DNA of 64,000 nucleotides, taken from the NCBI GenBank assembly GCA_951813295.1, contig CATOTI010000002.1, positions 248,001-312,000 on the forward strand, given 5' to 3'. Position numbers and translations under genes: made by a program. Shown here one piece after another: positions 8,169-17,714 of the stretch (positions are counted from its first letter, which is position 1; each line of letters starts with the position of its first letter). Below the pieces are notes generated by a model that saw only the letters and a list, made by a program, of their open reading frames with translations, was not told the origin of the DNA and did no database searches. The DNA comes from an uncultured Pseudomonadales bacterium. Lineage in GTDB: Bacteria > Pseudomonadota > Gammaproteobacteria > Pseudomonadales > Azotimanducaceae.

Positions 8169-9317
8169 CTAGTGGTGGAAAAGCCGCAGGCTCGTATGCG
8201 CCATCGCGATGCCGTATTCGCGGCACGCCTCGGCCACCTCGCCGTCCCGACTCGAACCTCCCGGTTGCGCAACGAAGCGAACGCCATGTTTCTGCGCATG
8301 ATCGACGTTGTCTCGAAACGGGATGTAGCCGTCGCTCACCATCGCCACTCCGTCGAGGCCCGCCAGCCACTCTCGCTTCTCGACGCTCGTCAACGGCTCG
8401 GCTGATTCGGCCAGGATCGCATCGAACATGGCCGCTTCCGATGTCGTCATGTCGCCTTCGATGTAGCGAATCCGCCAGTTGATTCGCTCCTGACGTTTGA
8501 CGTTCCTATCGAAAACGAGGCGACGGACCTTCGGGTGCAATCCGAGGTACCAGGTATCGGCCTTTGCGCCGGCGAGTTTCGTGCAGTCGACGCGCGACTG
8601 CTGGCCCGCGCCGATGCCGATCATCTGACCGTCCTTGGCATATCCCACCGAGTTCGACTGCGTGTACTTCAACGTGACCAGGCCGAGGAGCAGATCACGG
8701 CGCGCCGCATCGGTCAGCTCACCCGTCACGACTTCATCGAGGTCACCGAGTGTCACCGCTCGGTTGTTGCGCGTCTGGGTCAACCGCACGCCGAACACCT
8801 CGCGGGTTTCGACTTCCGGCGGTCGATAACTCGAATCGACCTCGAAGACGATGAAGCTACCGCCCTTCTTATTGGCGAGAATCGCCGCGGCATCACCTTC
8901 GAAGCCAGGTGCGATCACGCCATCGCTGACAACGCCCTTCAGATAGTTTGCCGTCGGCTCATCGACCGGGTCCGACAACGCGACGAAGTCACCGAAGGAA
9001 CACTTCGGATCGGCACCCCGAGCACGCACATAGGCCGTTGCGAGGGGCGTCAATGACCGGTTACCGATTTCGTAGACGCTACGCAGATCGTCGTCGATCG
9101 GCACCGCCACCGCCGCGCCCGCCGGCGACACGTGCTTGAACGACGCCGCTGCTGGGAGGTCGGTCGCGCGGCGAAGTTCGTCGACGAGTTGCCACGCATT
9201 GAGAGCGTCAAGGAAGTTGATCATCGACGGATTACCGTTTCGAACGGCGATCGCATCGGTTTCCGCGCTCGCAATCGGTTGATGCGGGTTGCAGCCGTAC
9301 TTGAGCGATATCGTCAC
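8169..9317 (-). CDS. stand-alone AICAR transformylase (PurH C-terminal domain only)
   Basis: Catalyses formylation of AICAR to FAICAR in purine synthesis. The 382-residue protein begins directly with the AICARFT domain (KYGCNPHQ, then SFKHVSPAG with the catalytic Lys61-His62 pair) and ends with SDGYIPFRDNVDHA and a GGSSRDGEV stretch, as in PurH C-terminal halves. The IMP cyclohydrolase domain normally at the PurH N-terminus (about 200 residues) is absent and is not found elsewhere in this window. The start codon overlaps the purC stop by four bases (ATGA). Single-domain forms are known in Archaea and some bacteria; a separate cyclohydrolase must then exist. Confidence 0.88.
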   Translation of the reverse strand: MTISLKYGCNPHQPIASAETDAIAVRNGNPSMINFLDALNAWQLVDELRRATDLPAAASFKHVSPAGAAVAVPIDDDLRSVYEIGNRSLTPLATAYVRARGADPKCSFGDFVALSDPVDEPTANYLKGVVSDGVIAPGFEGDAAAILANKKGGSFIVFEVDSSYRPPEVETREVFGVRLTQTRNNRAVTLGDLDEVVTGELTDAARRDLLLGLVTLKYTQSNSVGYAKDGQMIGIGAGQQSRVDCTKLAGAKADTWYLGLHPKVRRLVFDRNVKRQERINWRIRYIEGDMTTSEAAMFDAILAESAEPLTSVEKREWLAGLDGVAMVSDGYIPFRDNVDHAQKHGVRFVAQPGGSSRDGEVAEACREYGIAMAHTSLRLFHH

Positions 9318-10231
9318 GAGAGTTCTAGCCTTTGGTCAGTGAGGCGCTCGTAGGCTTCGAGGTAGCGCGCCATGGTGTCGGTGAGCACGTCGTCCGGCAG
9401 CATCGGCGCTGGCGGCGTTTTATCCCACGCCTGTGTTTCGAGGTAGTTGCGCACGTACTGCTTGTCAAAGCTTTCCTGCTCGCGACCCGGCTGCCAGGCG
9501 GCAAGCGGCCAGAAGCGGGAGCTATCGGGCGTAAAGATTTCGTCGATCAGAAGCGGTGCCGGTTCGCCATCGACGACCCCGAACTCGAATTTGGTATCAG
9601 CCAGGATGATGCCGCGGTGAAACGCGAAATCGCGCGCTCGCGTATAAAGCTCGACCGTCGTGTCGGCGAGCCAGCGCATCACATCGAAACCGACCATTCG
9701 AACACCGTCGTCGAAGGTGATGTTCATGTCGTGGTCGCCATCTTCGGCTTTGGTCGACGGCGTGAAGAGCGGCTCCTCCAGGCGATCGCCATTCGTGAGC
9801 CCGGGGCGCAGTTCGATGCCGCAAACCTGACCTGTTTGCTGATAGTCCTTCCAACCGCTCCCGGTCAGGTAGCCGCGCGCGATGCACTCGATCGGGATGA
9901 CGTTCGTCTTACGACAGAGAATGACCCGGCCGTCGAGCAACAAGCGCTCCGCGTCAGTCAATCCCGGCACGTCAGCGACGTCGGTCGAAATCACGTGGTG
10001 CGGGAACCGACCACCAAAATGCTCGAACCAGAAATTGGAAAGCTGGGTCAGCACAACGCCCTTGCCGGGGATGCCGTTCGGCATCACCACGTCGAATGCG
10101 CTGATCCGATCCGTTGCGATGATCAGAAGCGCCGTCGTTCCGTCGGGCATCTCGACGTCGTAGAGGTCGCGCACCTTGCCCTTTCGCTTGTTCGGCAAGG
10201 AAAGGTTCGTATCCATGATCAGATCGACCAC
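9314..10231 (-). CDS. purC: phosphoribosylaminoimidazole-succinocarboxamide synthase
   Basis: SAICAR synthetase, joining aspartate to CAIR in purine synthesis. The 305-residue protein resembles the longer, yeast ADE1-like type: GKVRDLYDVE, ATDRISAFDVVMPNGIPGKG, IECIARGYLTGSGWKDY, and LIDEIFTPDSSRFWP are all present in order. The GTG start was preferred because GGGGGA lies five bases upstream; an internal ATG (10216) lacks such a site. It forms an overlapping pair with the AICAR transformylase gene, so two non-adjacent steps of the pathway are co-expressed. Confidence 0.93.
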   Translation of the reverse strand: MVDLIMDTNLSLPNKRKGKVRDLYDVEMPDGTTALLIIATDRISAFDVVMPNGIPGKGVVLTQLSNFWFEHFGGRFPHHVISTDVADVPGLTDAERLLLDGRVILCRKTNVIPIECIARGYLTGSGWKDYQQTGQVCGIELRPGLTNGDRLEEPLFTPSTKAEDGDHDMNITFDDGVRMVGFDVMRWLADTTVELYTRARDFAFHRGIILADTKFEFGVVDGEPAPLLIDEIFTPDSSRFWPLAAWQPGREQESFDKQYVRNYLETQAWDKTPPAPMLPDDVLTDTMARYLEAYERLTDQRLELS

Positions 10232-10274
10232 TTGAATCCCCCAAAGCGGCAGGGCGGCGGTGGGAGCGCGCCCC

Positions 10275-11042
10275 TCAGTACTGGCTGTTGCCTCCGTCGG
10301 CTTTGTAGATCGAGCCGGTCAAGAACTCGGCTTCGTCGCTCGCGAGGAAAGCCATGACATTCGCGATGTCCTCCGGCTCCGCGTAGCGCCCGAGCGGGAT
10401 GTTGGCGCGAATCCGTTCGCGTGCACCTTCGGGGTCGTCCGGCGCCATGCTCGCTTCGAGGCTTCTCATCATGCGAGTTTCGACGGGCGACGGGTTGACG
10501 GTATTCACACGGATGTTCTGCGGCGCGCACTCGCGCGCTGCCGCGCGCATGAGCCCGATCACGGCATGCTTACTCGTGCCATACGGTGCGATCGACGGCG
10601 TACCGGTCACACCAGCCACGCTCGACGTGATGACGATCGATCCGCCGCCGCGTTTCGCGATCGCCGGAATGGCATGTTTGAGACCGAGCCAGACCCCTTT
10701 GACGTTCACTGCGATCACCCGATCGAAGTCGTCCTCGGACATCTCGGTAATCGGCGCCGCCACCCCTTCGATTCCTGCATTGGCAAGCAGCGTGTCGACA
10801 CCGCCATAACGTTCGACTGCAGTCGCGATCATTTGCGCGTTGTCTTCGCTGGCGGTCACATCGCCGACGAACCCCGTCACGCGGTTGTCACTAATCCAGG
10901 CAAGGGCTTCATCGACGGCCTCTTGAGACATGTCGGCGATGAGCACGTTTGCGCCTTCAGCCGCGAACTTCTTCGCCGCCGCTCGACCTATTCCGCCCGC
11001 GCCACCGGTGATGACGGCTACTTTGCCTTCCAAACGCCCCAT
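10275..11042 (-). CDS. short-chain dehydrogenase/reductase
   Basis: A classical 255-residue SDR. It has the nucleotide-binding TGGAGGIGRA near the N-terminus, NAGIEG in mid-protein, ITSSVAG for the catalytic Ser, and YGTSKHAVIGL with the catalytic Tyr-Lys pair. The Asp in LIADMS after the second strand favours NAD(H). The C-terminus has the usual DGG ending. Substrate unknown; a hydroxyacyl-CoA or hydroxysteroid-type alcohol would fit the surrounding catabolic genes, but this is inference. Confidence 0.85.
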   Translation of the reverse strand: MGRLEGKVAVITGGAGGIGRAAAKKFAAEGANVLIADMSQEAVDEALAWISDNRVTGFVGDVTASEDNAQMIATAVERYGGVDTLLANAGIEGVAAPITEMSEDDFDRVIAVNVKGVWLGLKHAIPAIAKRGGGSIVITSSVAGVTGTPSIAPYGTSKHAVIGLMRAAARECAPQNIRVNTVNPSPVETRMMRSLEASMAPDDPEGARERIRANIPLGRYAEPEDIANVMAFLASDEAEFLTGSIYKADGGNSQY

Positions 11043-11095
11043 CGCTCCCCCTGTTCGTGCAATAAGCTGCGTGAATCAAAGCGCATCCGCGCCGA

Positions 11096-12319
11096 TCAGC
11101 CGAATCCCCGATCGAAGTCTTCGATGAGGTCGTCGACATCCTCGATACCGACCGAGATTCGCACGAGCGATTCCTTGATGCCCATACTCGCGCGCCGCTC
11201 GCGTCCCATCTCGAAATAGATGGTTTGCGCGACCGGAATCGCGAGAGTGCGGTTGTCGCCGAGGTTCGACGACTTGATGACGACTTCGAGGCGGTTGAGA
11301 TAATCGAACGTATCCACATCCTCCGCCAATTCGAAGCTGAAGAGCGCGCCGGGATGGCGGAAGAGCTCTTTCGCGCGGGCATGCTCAGGGTGGCTTTCGA
11401 GCCCCGGGTAATACACCGCGTCGACTTTTTCGTGATTCTCGAGAAACTTCGTGACCGTCTTGGCATTGGCGCACTGGCGTTCGAGCCGCAGCGCAAGTGT
11501 TTCCGAGCCGATACCAATGTGGTGAGCCGCCTCCGCACCTAACGCGCCGCCGAAATCACGCAAACCCTTTTTGCGAATCTGGGTGATTCCCCACTTCTTT
11601 GGATCAGCGCCCCGGTAGGTGTCATAGATGTTGTCGAACAACTCCCAGTTGTATAGCCCCGTTTCAGTGATCGCGCCACCGAGCGCATTACCGTGGCCAC
11701 CGATATACTTTGTCAGGCTGTTGACAATAAGTGACGCACCCACGTCGGCCGGCTGGAAAAGGTAAGGCGACGTCATGGTGTTATCCACGACATAAATCAA
11801 CTCGCGTTCTCGACAAAGCTCGCCGATTTCGCGAAGCGCCGCGACCTGGGTTCGCGGATTGGCGATTGTCTCGACGAAGACGAGCTTCGTTTCCTCGCGG
11901 ATTGCACCCGCCACGGCCTCGACGTCAGTCGCATCGACAAAAGACGCGTCAACGCCGTGCACACTGAAACTCTGGAAGAGGCTATTGGTGTTGCCGAAGA
12001 GGAAGGACGAAGAAACGAAATGATCACCCCGACGTAGCAGCGCAAACAACAACGTCCCGATAGCAGCCATGCCCGTAGCGAAACAGACGGTGGCTATCCC
12101 ACCTTCCATTCGATCGATCTTCGATTCGAGTGCGGAAACCGTCGGGTTGACCTGGCGACCGTATGAATAGCCCGAGCTTTTGCCCTGGAAAACGTCGGCG
12201 AGGTCCTGGACGTCTTCATAGCCGTAGGCAACGGTCGCATGAATCGGCTTCTGCAGCGATCCGTGCTCGATCGGGTCACGGCGGTCGGAGTGAACGATCG
12301 TCGTCGTGAAGCCGCTCAT
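11096..12319 (-). CDS. cystathionine gamma-synthase/O-acetylhomoserine sulfhydrylase-family PLP enzyme
   Basis: A 407-residue fold-type I PLP enzyme of the Cys/Met metabolism family. The PLP lysine lies in NSLTKYIGGHGNALGG, preceded by the YVVDNTMTSPYLFQP stretch, and the substrate-side YSYGRQVNPTVSALE motif is near residue 50. The C-terminus carries ESLVRISVGIEDVDDLIEDF, typical of the family. The family includes MetB, MetC, MetY and MetZ; which reaction applies cannot be decided from motifs. A methionine role is supported by metR in the same window, although 7 kb away. Confidence 0.85.
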   Translation of the reverse strand: MSGFTTTIVHSDRRDPIEHGSLQKPIHATVAYGYEDVQDLADVFQGKSSGYSYGRQVNPTVSALESKIDRMEGGIATVCFATGMAAIGTLLFALLRRGDHFVSSSFLFGNTNSLFQSFSVHGVDASFVDATDVEAVAGAIREETKLVFVETIANPRTQVAALREIGELCRERELIYVVDNTMTSPYLFQPADVGASLIVNSLTKYIGGHGNALGGAITETGLYNWELFDNIYDTYRGADPKKWGITQIRKKGLRDFGGALGAEAAHHIGIGSETLALRLERQCANAKTVTKFLENHEKVDAVYYPGLESHPEHARAKELFRHPGALFSFELAEDVDTFDYLNRLEVVIKSSNLGDNRTLAIPVAQTIYFEMGRERRASMGIKESLVRISVGIEDVDDLIEDFDRGFG

Positions 12320-12349
12320 GAGAGGGGGCCCTGTCGCGGAAGGGGCGCG

Positions 12350-12355
12350 ACTATA
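12350..12355 (-). promoter_or_regulatory. putative -10 element (TATAGT) for the PLP enzyme gene
   Basis: Reading on the minus strand, TATAGT preceded by CGG lies about 30 bases before the ATG, giving a short leader of about 20-25 nt. No clear -35 is seen at the ideal distance, and no SAM riboswitch-like structure is apparent. Confidence 0.35.
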
Positions 12356-12485
12356 CCGATTCCGATGTCCCGTTTATAGCGTTCGGGTCCCTTCGAAAGC
12401 GTTGAATGAGCGACGCGTCGGTCGTTTTACGCGTTGCGTCGCGGGAGGAGACCGCTCGCCGCGATCGATCCTCCCGGCGCAGGGT

Positions 12486-12809
12486 TCAGATCTTCATGTC
12501 CTCGAGAGACGTACCCGCTTCGAGGCGGCTGATGAGCCATCCAGGTTTACGCCCACGGCCCGTCCAGGTCTCCTCTGGATTGTCGGGATTCTTATACATC
12601 GGCACGCCCGCGGTCTTTCGCCGCCCGCCCGTGCCTTTGAGCACACGAAGTACCTCGTCACTCGAAATATTGAGTTCCTCGGCGCGTTCGACAATCTGAG
12701 CAAAGAAGTCCCGTTTTTCTTCCGCCTCACGACGCTTTAGTTCTTCGGTCAGGCGAGAAATCTGTGCTCGGATTTCAGTCGATGAAAGATCAGATAGATC
12801 ACTTTCCAT
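12486..12809 (-). CDS. H-NS-family nucleoid protein
   Basis: A 107-residue H-NS/MvaT-like DNA-bridging protein. A charged N-terminal coiled coil (about residues 10-50, EIRAQISRLTEELKRREAEEKRD in part) serves oligomerisation, and the C-terminus has the signature YKNPDNPEETWTGRGRKPGWL, the AT-hook-like loop that binds the minor groove. The start was set at the ATG before ESDLSD; a longer frame upstream looks non-coding. H-NS proteins silence AT-rich, often transferred DNA. Terminator-like GGGAGGA/TCCTCCC arms lie just downstream. Confidence 0.9.
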   Translation of the reverse strand: MESDLSDLSSTEIRAQISRLTEELKRREAEEKRDFFAQIVERAEELNISSDEVLRVLKGTGGRRKTAGVPMYKNPDNPEETWTGRGRKPGWLISRLEAGTSLEDMKI

Positions 12810-12915
12810 TGGTAGTGTATTTACCCTCGCAATTGTCGTTGATTGTCGCGGCGCGCATCGTAATCGCAACGACGGCAAATTGAAAGTTCTGAGCGCATCG
12901 AATACGGGGATTCCC

Positions 12916-13482
12916 TTAGCCCCCTACCCGGGGAAACAAATCAAAGACTCGCGTCAACGCTGAAAGCGCCAATACATGCCGCAACTCCCCCGAATGCACG
13001 ACCGTTCGAATTTCTGCTTCCGACATCAATCGGATGGCAATGGCTTCGCCGGGACCCGGCTCCTGGTCGGCAATCCGCGTGACATCTTTCGCCAGAAAAT
13101 GGTGGCAAAGATGAGGGTGTATCGCGGGATTCGGTTCAACCGCCCCGAGTTCGTGCCACTCGCCGCCCCCGTAGCCGGTTTCTTCGAGTAATTCACGCTG
13201 TGCGGCTTCGAGGGGCGTTTCGCCCGCGTCGACCATACCGCCCGGCGTCTCGATCGTGCGTTCGCCCGTGCCGAAGCGAAACTGCTCGACCATGATCGAG
13301 CGACCGTCGGTATCGAGAGCGACCACGTTGATCCAGTCGACGGATTCGAGCACCAGGCGTTTCAACACGCGTTCGGCCTGCGGGTGGCGCATCCAATCGA
13401 AACGGACCTGCAGGATCCCGAGGTCCGGGCCCGACTCCGAACGTTCCCGGTGCCAATCAAGCTCTTCATCCACGTCAGTCAT
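12916..13482 (-). CDS. Nudix hydrolase, ADP-sugar pyrophosphatase type
   Basis: Hydrolyses a nucleoside diphosphate linked to another moiety, most likely ADP-ribose. The 188-residue protein contains a complete Nudix box (GGMVDAGETPLEAAQRELLE continuing with ETGY), in which the Glu cluster binds Mg2+. The preceding VEQFRFG and following EPNPAIHPHLCHHFLA stretch resemble NudF-like enzymes. The ATG was chosen because GGGGGAG lies just upstream; a GTG four codons earlier is the alternative. Divergence or operon with neighbours is not obvious. Confidence 0.88.
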   Translation of the reverse strand: MTDVDEELDWHRERSESGPDLGILQVRFDWMRHPQAERVLKRLVLESVDWINVVALDTDGRSIMVEQFRFGTGERTIETPGGMVDAGETPLEAAQRELLEETGYGGGEWHELGAVEPNPAIHPHLCHHFLAKDVTRIADQEPGPGEAIAIRLMSEAEIRTVVHSGELRHVLALSALTRVFDLFPRVGG

Positions 13483-13511
13483 TCGCTCCCCCACTTTGAA
13501 TCCACGTCTGG

Positions 13512-14612
13512 TCAGGGCGCGTATCCCGTCATTTCGAGATAGCCACGCCCCACTCGTTCTCCGCCCTCATCGAATATGTCGACCACGCCTTCCCAATAGC
13601 GGATCGACGTGTTCATGACTTGATCGGCAAAGGCAGCCTTCACTCGCCATTGTTCACCCCGAACACGCAAACGCCATTCGATCGGCCAACCCCGCCAGGT
13701 ATCGACGTGGGTGAACTCGAGGTCCTCCGCGGTTAGTGATTCGCTTCCACCGGCCGCATGGATCATGGAACCCGCGTTGTATTCGCTCGCCGCACCATCG
13801 CGGCGGCGCAATTGAAACGCCATGACGTTATCACCGCCATCGAAGTGCAACGCAAACCAGTCCCAGCCGACGAACTCGGGCGCCAGCACGCTCGTGCTCC
13901 ACTCGCGGTCGAGCCATGCCAACCCCGTGACGGCATGGGACTCACCATCGATTTCGATCCGCCCATGTGCGCTCAGACGCGGAATGGAATAGTAGTAGGA
14001 AGCGTTATCGCCTCCCTTCATCGACAGTCCACGATCGCCCTGAAGCGTGACCGGCTGCACGACTGCCATATCGAGCTCGATCGAACCGTCGGACAACGGC
14101 ACGTGGAGCGCGAACTCCTCGAATGACGCATTGGCCGTCAGCCGCCAGTTCTCGATGAAAGCCTCGAAGGGATCAACACGTACACCCGCAAGCTGGGGAT
14201 GCCCCCGGCTGATGCGCTCCCATTCACGATGCGAGCGCGAATCGACGTCCGCGAGTCCGACATGGCCGAGGTAAACCTGAGCACCACGCCAGCCGTCGCA
14301 CAACTCATCACAGCGACGGAGCGCCTGGCGGAACAGCGTGAATTGCACGCCGAACGTCCGCCCGCCGCTCGTCTCGAGCACCACCGTGAGATACCACCAT
14401 TCGCTGCGAAACGCCGGATGCGGCCCGTGATCCCGCGGGAACTCGAAATCCACGACGCGATCCGCTTGCGCAAACGATCGGTCACCGGCGTCGTTTTCAC
14501 CGTTCTCCCCGAGTACCTCACCGATCCCGACCCGGCCTTGCGCCGATTCGCTGATGTTCTGATCGCAGCCGAGAAGCACGAGCAACAAGGCGAGGACGAG
14601 AGCGTTCTTCAT
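13512..14612 (-). CDS. AttH/CrtC-like lipocalin-domain lipoprotein
   Basis: A 366-residue putative outer-envelope lipoprotein. The signal peptide ends in a lipobox LLGC with Cys16. The mature part has the SEWWYLTVVL and GLAWLDREWS segments typical of the AttH/hydroxyneurosporene-synthase (carotenoid 1,2-hydratase-like) double-lipocalin fold. The ATG overlaps the stop of the FtsX-type permease (ATGA). Together with the permease and ATPase this recreates the attEFGH-like arrangement known from Agrobacterium and others; the ligand exported or bound is unknown. No carotenoid genes are nearby, so a hydratase role is unlikely. Confidence 0.8.
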   Translation of the reverse strand: MKNALVLALLLVLLGCDQNISESAQGRVGIGEVLGENGENDAGDRSFAQADRVVDFEFPRDHGPHPAFRSEWWYLTVVLETSGGRTFGVQFTLFRQALRRCDELCDGWRGAQVYLGHVGLADVDSRSHREWERISRGHPQLAGVRVDPFEAFIENWRLTANASFEEFALHVPLSDGSIELDMAVVQPVTLQGDRGLSMKGGDNASYYYSIPRLSAHGRIEIDGESHAVTGLAWLDREWSTSVLAPEFVGWDWFALHFDGGDNVMAFQLRRRDGAASEYNAGSMIHAAGGSESLTAEDLEFTHVDTWRGWPIEWRLRVRGEQWRVKAAFADQVMNTSIRYWEGVVDIFDEGGERVGRGYLEMTGYAP

Positions 14613-16948
14613 CGCGCGACTCGATACGCCGGCGCAACGCCGGCGACAGCACTGCCGAGCATCGCCAGGAGAATGGGGTTCGCCAACGCGACCGCGTCGA
14701 GGCGGAGGTTGACCGACCAGCCGAATGCCGCTGGGTTCACGATCTCGCAGAGCACCCAGCCAATCACGATTCCGAGCGGCACGGCCGCCAGCGTCGCCAT
14801 CCCACCGAGGATCAGGCTCTGCGACCACGCAACTGACACGACCGAGCCGCGGCTGAAGCCCATCGCGTGCAGTAAGCCGAACTCCTGCTGACGCGCCATC
14901 TGCAGCACATTGAGCGAGCCGATCAGGCCCACAACCGCCACGGTCAACGCAACGACCGTGAGCGCTTCCGAGAGCGCGAAGGTACGGTCGAAGACATCGA
15001 GCGCCACAGCCCGAATCTCCGCATGATTGCTGACGCTCACATGCGGCAAGGCTTCTCCGATGATCGCAGTCAGCACGTCGGTATCGCCGGACAAACGAAT
15101 CGAAATCTCCTCCCAATCGGCCTGTAGCGGCGACGCCTCGAAGGTTTTGCGCGGCATGATCAGCCGCGGTAGTGGGCTGCCGAAGTCCCTGAACACGGCA
15201 CCGATCGATACCGGCAGTTCCGCATCGCCCTGCTTGACGATGATCGAGTCCGAAACGCCAAGACCATTCAGCAGCGCGAGCGACTCGCTGACGATGACCG
15301 TCCGTTCTCCCGGACGTGACTGGTACACCAATCCGTACCGGCCAGCTTCGGCCTTATCCCACGTCGCAACGGTCAATTCCGCTCGACCGAGACCGACGAG
15401 CGCAACCTCGGCGCGCCCGTACTCGCGGATCTCCGCCGTCGAGAAGGTCGCACCTGCCGCACCCGCAACCACTGAGAGGTCGCCCGGGCGGGCATCACGA
15501 AGGTATATCCCGGGCCACAATCGGTCTTCGAGGACATCGAGGAAATCCGTGCGCAGGCTCTCGACCATGAGCCCCATGCCGATCGCTGTCGCGACCGCAA
15601 CGGACAGCGCGCCGACGGCGAGATGCACCTCGTCGATACGCGACGTCAACGCACGCAGCGTCATCCGGACGCGCAAACCCGGCAGTAGCCCCGCAAGCCA
15701 TTTCACGCCATGCGAAGCGAACGGTGTGACGGATCGGATCTGAACGAAACAGAGAAGCAGCAAGGCGAGGAAACCGAACAGCAAACCGCCCTTGATGAGC
15801 GCGATCCCCGCCGCACCGACGTAAACGACGCTCGCGATCCAACGACCGCGTGATCGATGCGCCCGCATCGCAAGAACACAGGCGAGCAACGCGACCCCGG
15901 GGCCCGCGACGAGAGCTTTGGAAATCATCCAGACATCGACACCGCCCGTGGAGACCCCGACGCCCGTGGCAAGCGTTTCGGCCAACCACATCCCCGCCGC
16001 AAGTCCGACCATCGCCGCAACCGCCGCGATCAAGACGATCTCGAGCCCTTGCAACGCGCCGATCCATCCACCGGGGATGCCCATCATTTCGAAGCGTTCA
16101 CGATCGCGTTCCTGTCGGGCGATCCGCGAAATCACCGTCTGGTAGACGAGAAAGGCCGCGACCAACAGCGATACCGCACCGAGCGCTCCCATATTGAAGA
16201 CGATCGCGTCTGCAAATCGGGCAAGTGGATTGAAAGTGTTGCGATCGAGAACCGTCACGGCGTCGAGTTCGAGCGGCGAATCCACGAATGCGGCGATTCC
16301 GGGAAGGACCCGATCGATCCAGACCAGAATACCGGCCACGGGCGGCGTGGCTCGTAGCCAGATCGAGTCAACGCTTTCGGGCCGGTCGAGGATCCGCTGA
16401 GCGGTGTATAGGTCGGCGACGACCGATTGGCCCGATCCCATGATCTCCGCCGTCACGACGATTCCGCCCAGCCGGTACTCGGCGTCCATGAGCGCTTCGA
16501 GCAAGGACGCGGGCAGAAGCACATGATCCGTCGTGAGGAGCCGCATATCGGGCGCTCCGGAACCGCTTTCCGCCGTACTGCCCAGTTCGAAGTCGGCCAG
16601 CGGTTCGAACCCGACGACGGAGACCCGCTGTCCCCCCAGTTCCACTGTGCCTTCGATCATCGGCACCATGCCGACGACGCGCGACCACGCGCCTGAACGC
16701 CAGACCGACCGCCACTCGAAATAGTCATCGACCGTGATCGGCGCGCCATCGTCCGAGCTCACGATGGTGTAATCGTAGGCGCGAAAGAGATCGTCGCCCG
16801 CAACGGTGGCGCGGATCGCAACGCTCACCTGGTGGACCGTCACGATTGACGTCACGCCCAACGCGATCGCGATCAGCGCGATGGCGATCGAGAGCGGATT
16901 CGTCAGCGCGAGCCGCCGCTGGTGCCGGGCGAGAAGACGAATCCTCAA
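14609..16948 (-). CDS. FtsX/MacB-type ABC transporter permease
   Basis: A 779-residue membrane protein with the double FtsX-permease layout: an N-terminal TM anchor (about residues 15-45), a large periplasmic domain, a three-to-four TM bundle beginning around residue 255, a second periplasmic domain, and a final bundle in the last 130 residues. Such permeases work with LolD/MacB-like ATPases in mechanotransmission or lipoprotein/lipid handling at the periplasmic face. It overlaps both neighbours by four bases, so ATPase, permease and lipoprotein form one translationally coupled unit. Confidence 0.85.
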   Translation of the reverse strand: MRIRLLARHQRRLALTNPLSIAIALIAIALGVTSIVTVHQVSVAIRATVAGDDLFRAYDYTIVSSDDGAPITVDDYFEWRSVWRSGAWSRVVGMVPMIEGTVELGGQRVSVVGFEPLADFELGSTAESGSGAPDMRLLTTDHVLLPASLLEALMDAEYRLGGIVVTAEIMGSGQSVVADLYTAQRILDRPESVDSIWLRATPPVAGILVWIDRVLPGIAAFVDSPLELDAVTVLDRNTFNPLARFADAIVFNMGALGAVSLLVAAFLVYQTVISRIARQERDRERFEMMGIPGGWIGALQGLEIVLIAAVAAMVGLAAGMWLAETLATGVGVSTGGVDVWMISKALVAGPGVALLACVLAMRAHRSRGRWIASVVYVGAAGIALIKGGLLFGFLALLLLCFVQIRSVTPFASHGVKWLAGLLPGLRVRMTLRALTSRIDEVHLAVGALSVAVATAIGMGLMVESLRTDFLDVLEDRLWPGIYLRDARPGDLSVVAGAAGATFSTAEIREYGRAEVALVGLGRAELTVATWDKAEAGRYGLVYQSRPGERTVIVSESLALLNGLGVSDSIIVKQGDAELPVSIGAVFRDFGSPLPRLIMPRKTFEASPLQADWEEISIRLSGDTDVLTAIIGEALPHVSVSNHAEIRAVALDVFDRTFALSEALTVVALTVAVVGLIGSLNVLQMARQQEFGLLHAMGFSRGSVVSVAWSQSLILGGMATLAAVPLGIVIGWVLCEIVNPAAFGWSVNLRLDAVALANPILLAMLGSAVAGVAPAYRVAR

Positions 16949-17667
16949 CGCAGTTCGATCACACGGTCGGCACGTGAGGCGATCGCTTCGCTGTGGGTCG
17001 CCACGACCAGGCCCGTCCTCGCGGTGTCGACTTCGCGCCAGAGCAGGTCGGTCACGAGTGTGGCGTTTTCGAGATCCAGGTTACCGGTAGGTTCGTCCGC
17101 AAGCACCAGCTCGGGCTCATGAGCCAACGCCCGAGCGATAGCGACGCGCTGCTGTTCACCACAGGACAAGGTCGCGGGGAAATCGTCCAGATGATCGGCC
17201 ATCGACAATGCGCTGAGGCGATCGAGAGCGGCGTGTCGATTCTCGAGTCCGTTCACTTCGAGCGGTAACTCGACGTTTTCCGCGACGGTCAGTGTCGGGA
17301 TGAGATTGAAGAACTGGAATATGTAGCCGATGTAGCGCCGCCGGTAAGCACTGCGCGTCTGTTCGGTCTCTTCAGCGAGCGCGATAGGGGCGTCACCGTT
17401 CGGTGGAAGAAACTGGATCGAACCGCAAGTCGGTACGTCGAGCCCCGCAATGAGCGCCAGCAGCGTCGACTTGCCGGACCCACTCGGGCCCCAGAGCGCG
17501 ACCTTTTCGCCGCGTCTGACCCCGAACGATAGATCCGAGAGAACCCACCGCTCACCCGCGCCGTCGCCGAAACGCTTGCCTACATCACGGACATCGAGCA
17601 GGAGCGCATCGGCGTCCCCGCCGTCGGCGTCGTTCAACGCTGCCAATCTCGACAGGGGTGTGAACAA
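16945..17667 (-). CDS. LolD-like ABC transporter ATP-binding protein
   Basis: The ATPase partner of the adjacent permease. It has Walker [10 protein letters not shown], a Q-loop near [16 protein letters not shown], the signature sequence in the variant form LSCGEQQR, Walker B ELVLADEP, the GNLD D-loop region and the H-loop ATHSE. The signature glycine second position is Cys, a common harmless variation. The protein has no ATG; TTG at the listed position gives 240 residues, but any of several TTGs within the first 15 codons could be used, so the start is uncertain. It faces the RHH regulator gene across 47 bp. Confidence 0.85.
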   Translation of the reverse strand: MFTPLSRLAALNDADGGDADALLLDVRDVGKRFGDGAGERWVLSDLSFGVRRGEKVALWGPSGSGKSTLLALIAGLDVPTCGSIQFLPPNGDAPIALAEETEQTRSAYRRRYIGYIFQFFNLIPTLTVAENVELPLEVNGLENRHAALDRLSALSMADHLDDFPATLSCGEQQRVAIARALAHEPELVLADEPTGNLDLENATLVTDLLWREVDTARTGLVVATHSEAIASRADRVIELR

Positions 17668-17714
17668 GCAATCGCCGCGCGACGCTTATCCAGGAAGGCG
17701 ATAAGCTCGACATC

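Noticed and set aside
9332-10357. A 341-codon open frame opposite purC
   Set aside because: Antisense shadow of purC, which has unmistakable family motifs.
12320-12480. SAM riboswitch before the PLP enzyme gene
   Set aside because: The leader after the likely -10 element is only about 25 nt and no SAM-riboswitch pairing is visible.
13512-15116. A 534-residue fused version of the AttH-like protein
   Set aside because: The extra N-terminal part is the permease coding sequence in another frame; the lipoprotein signal starting at 14612 is the natural start.
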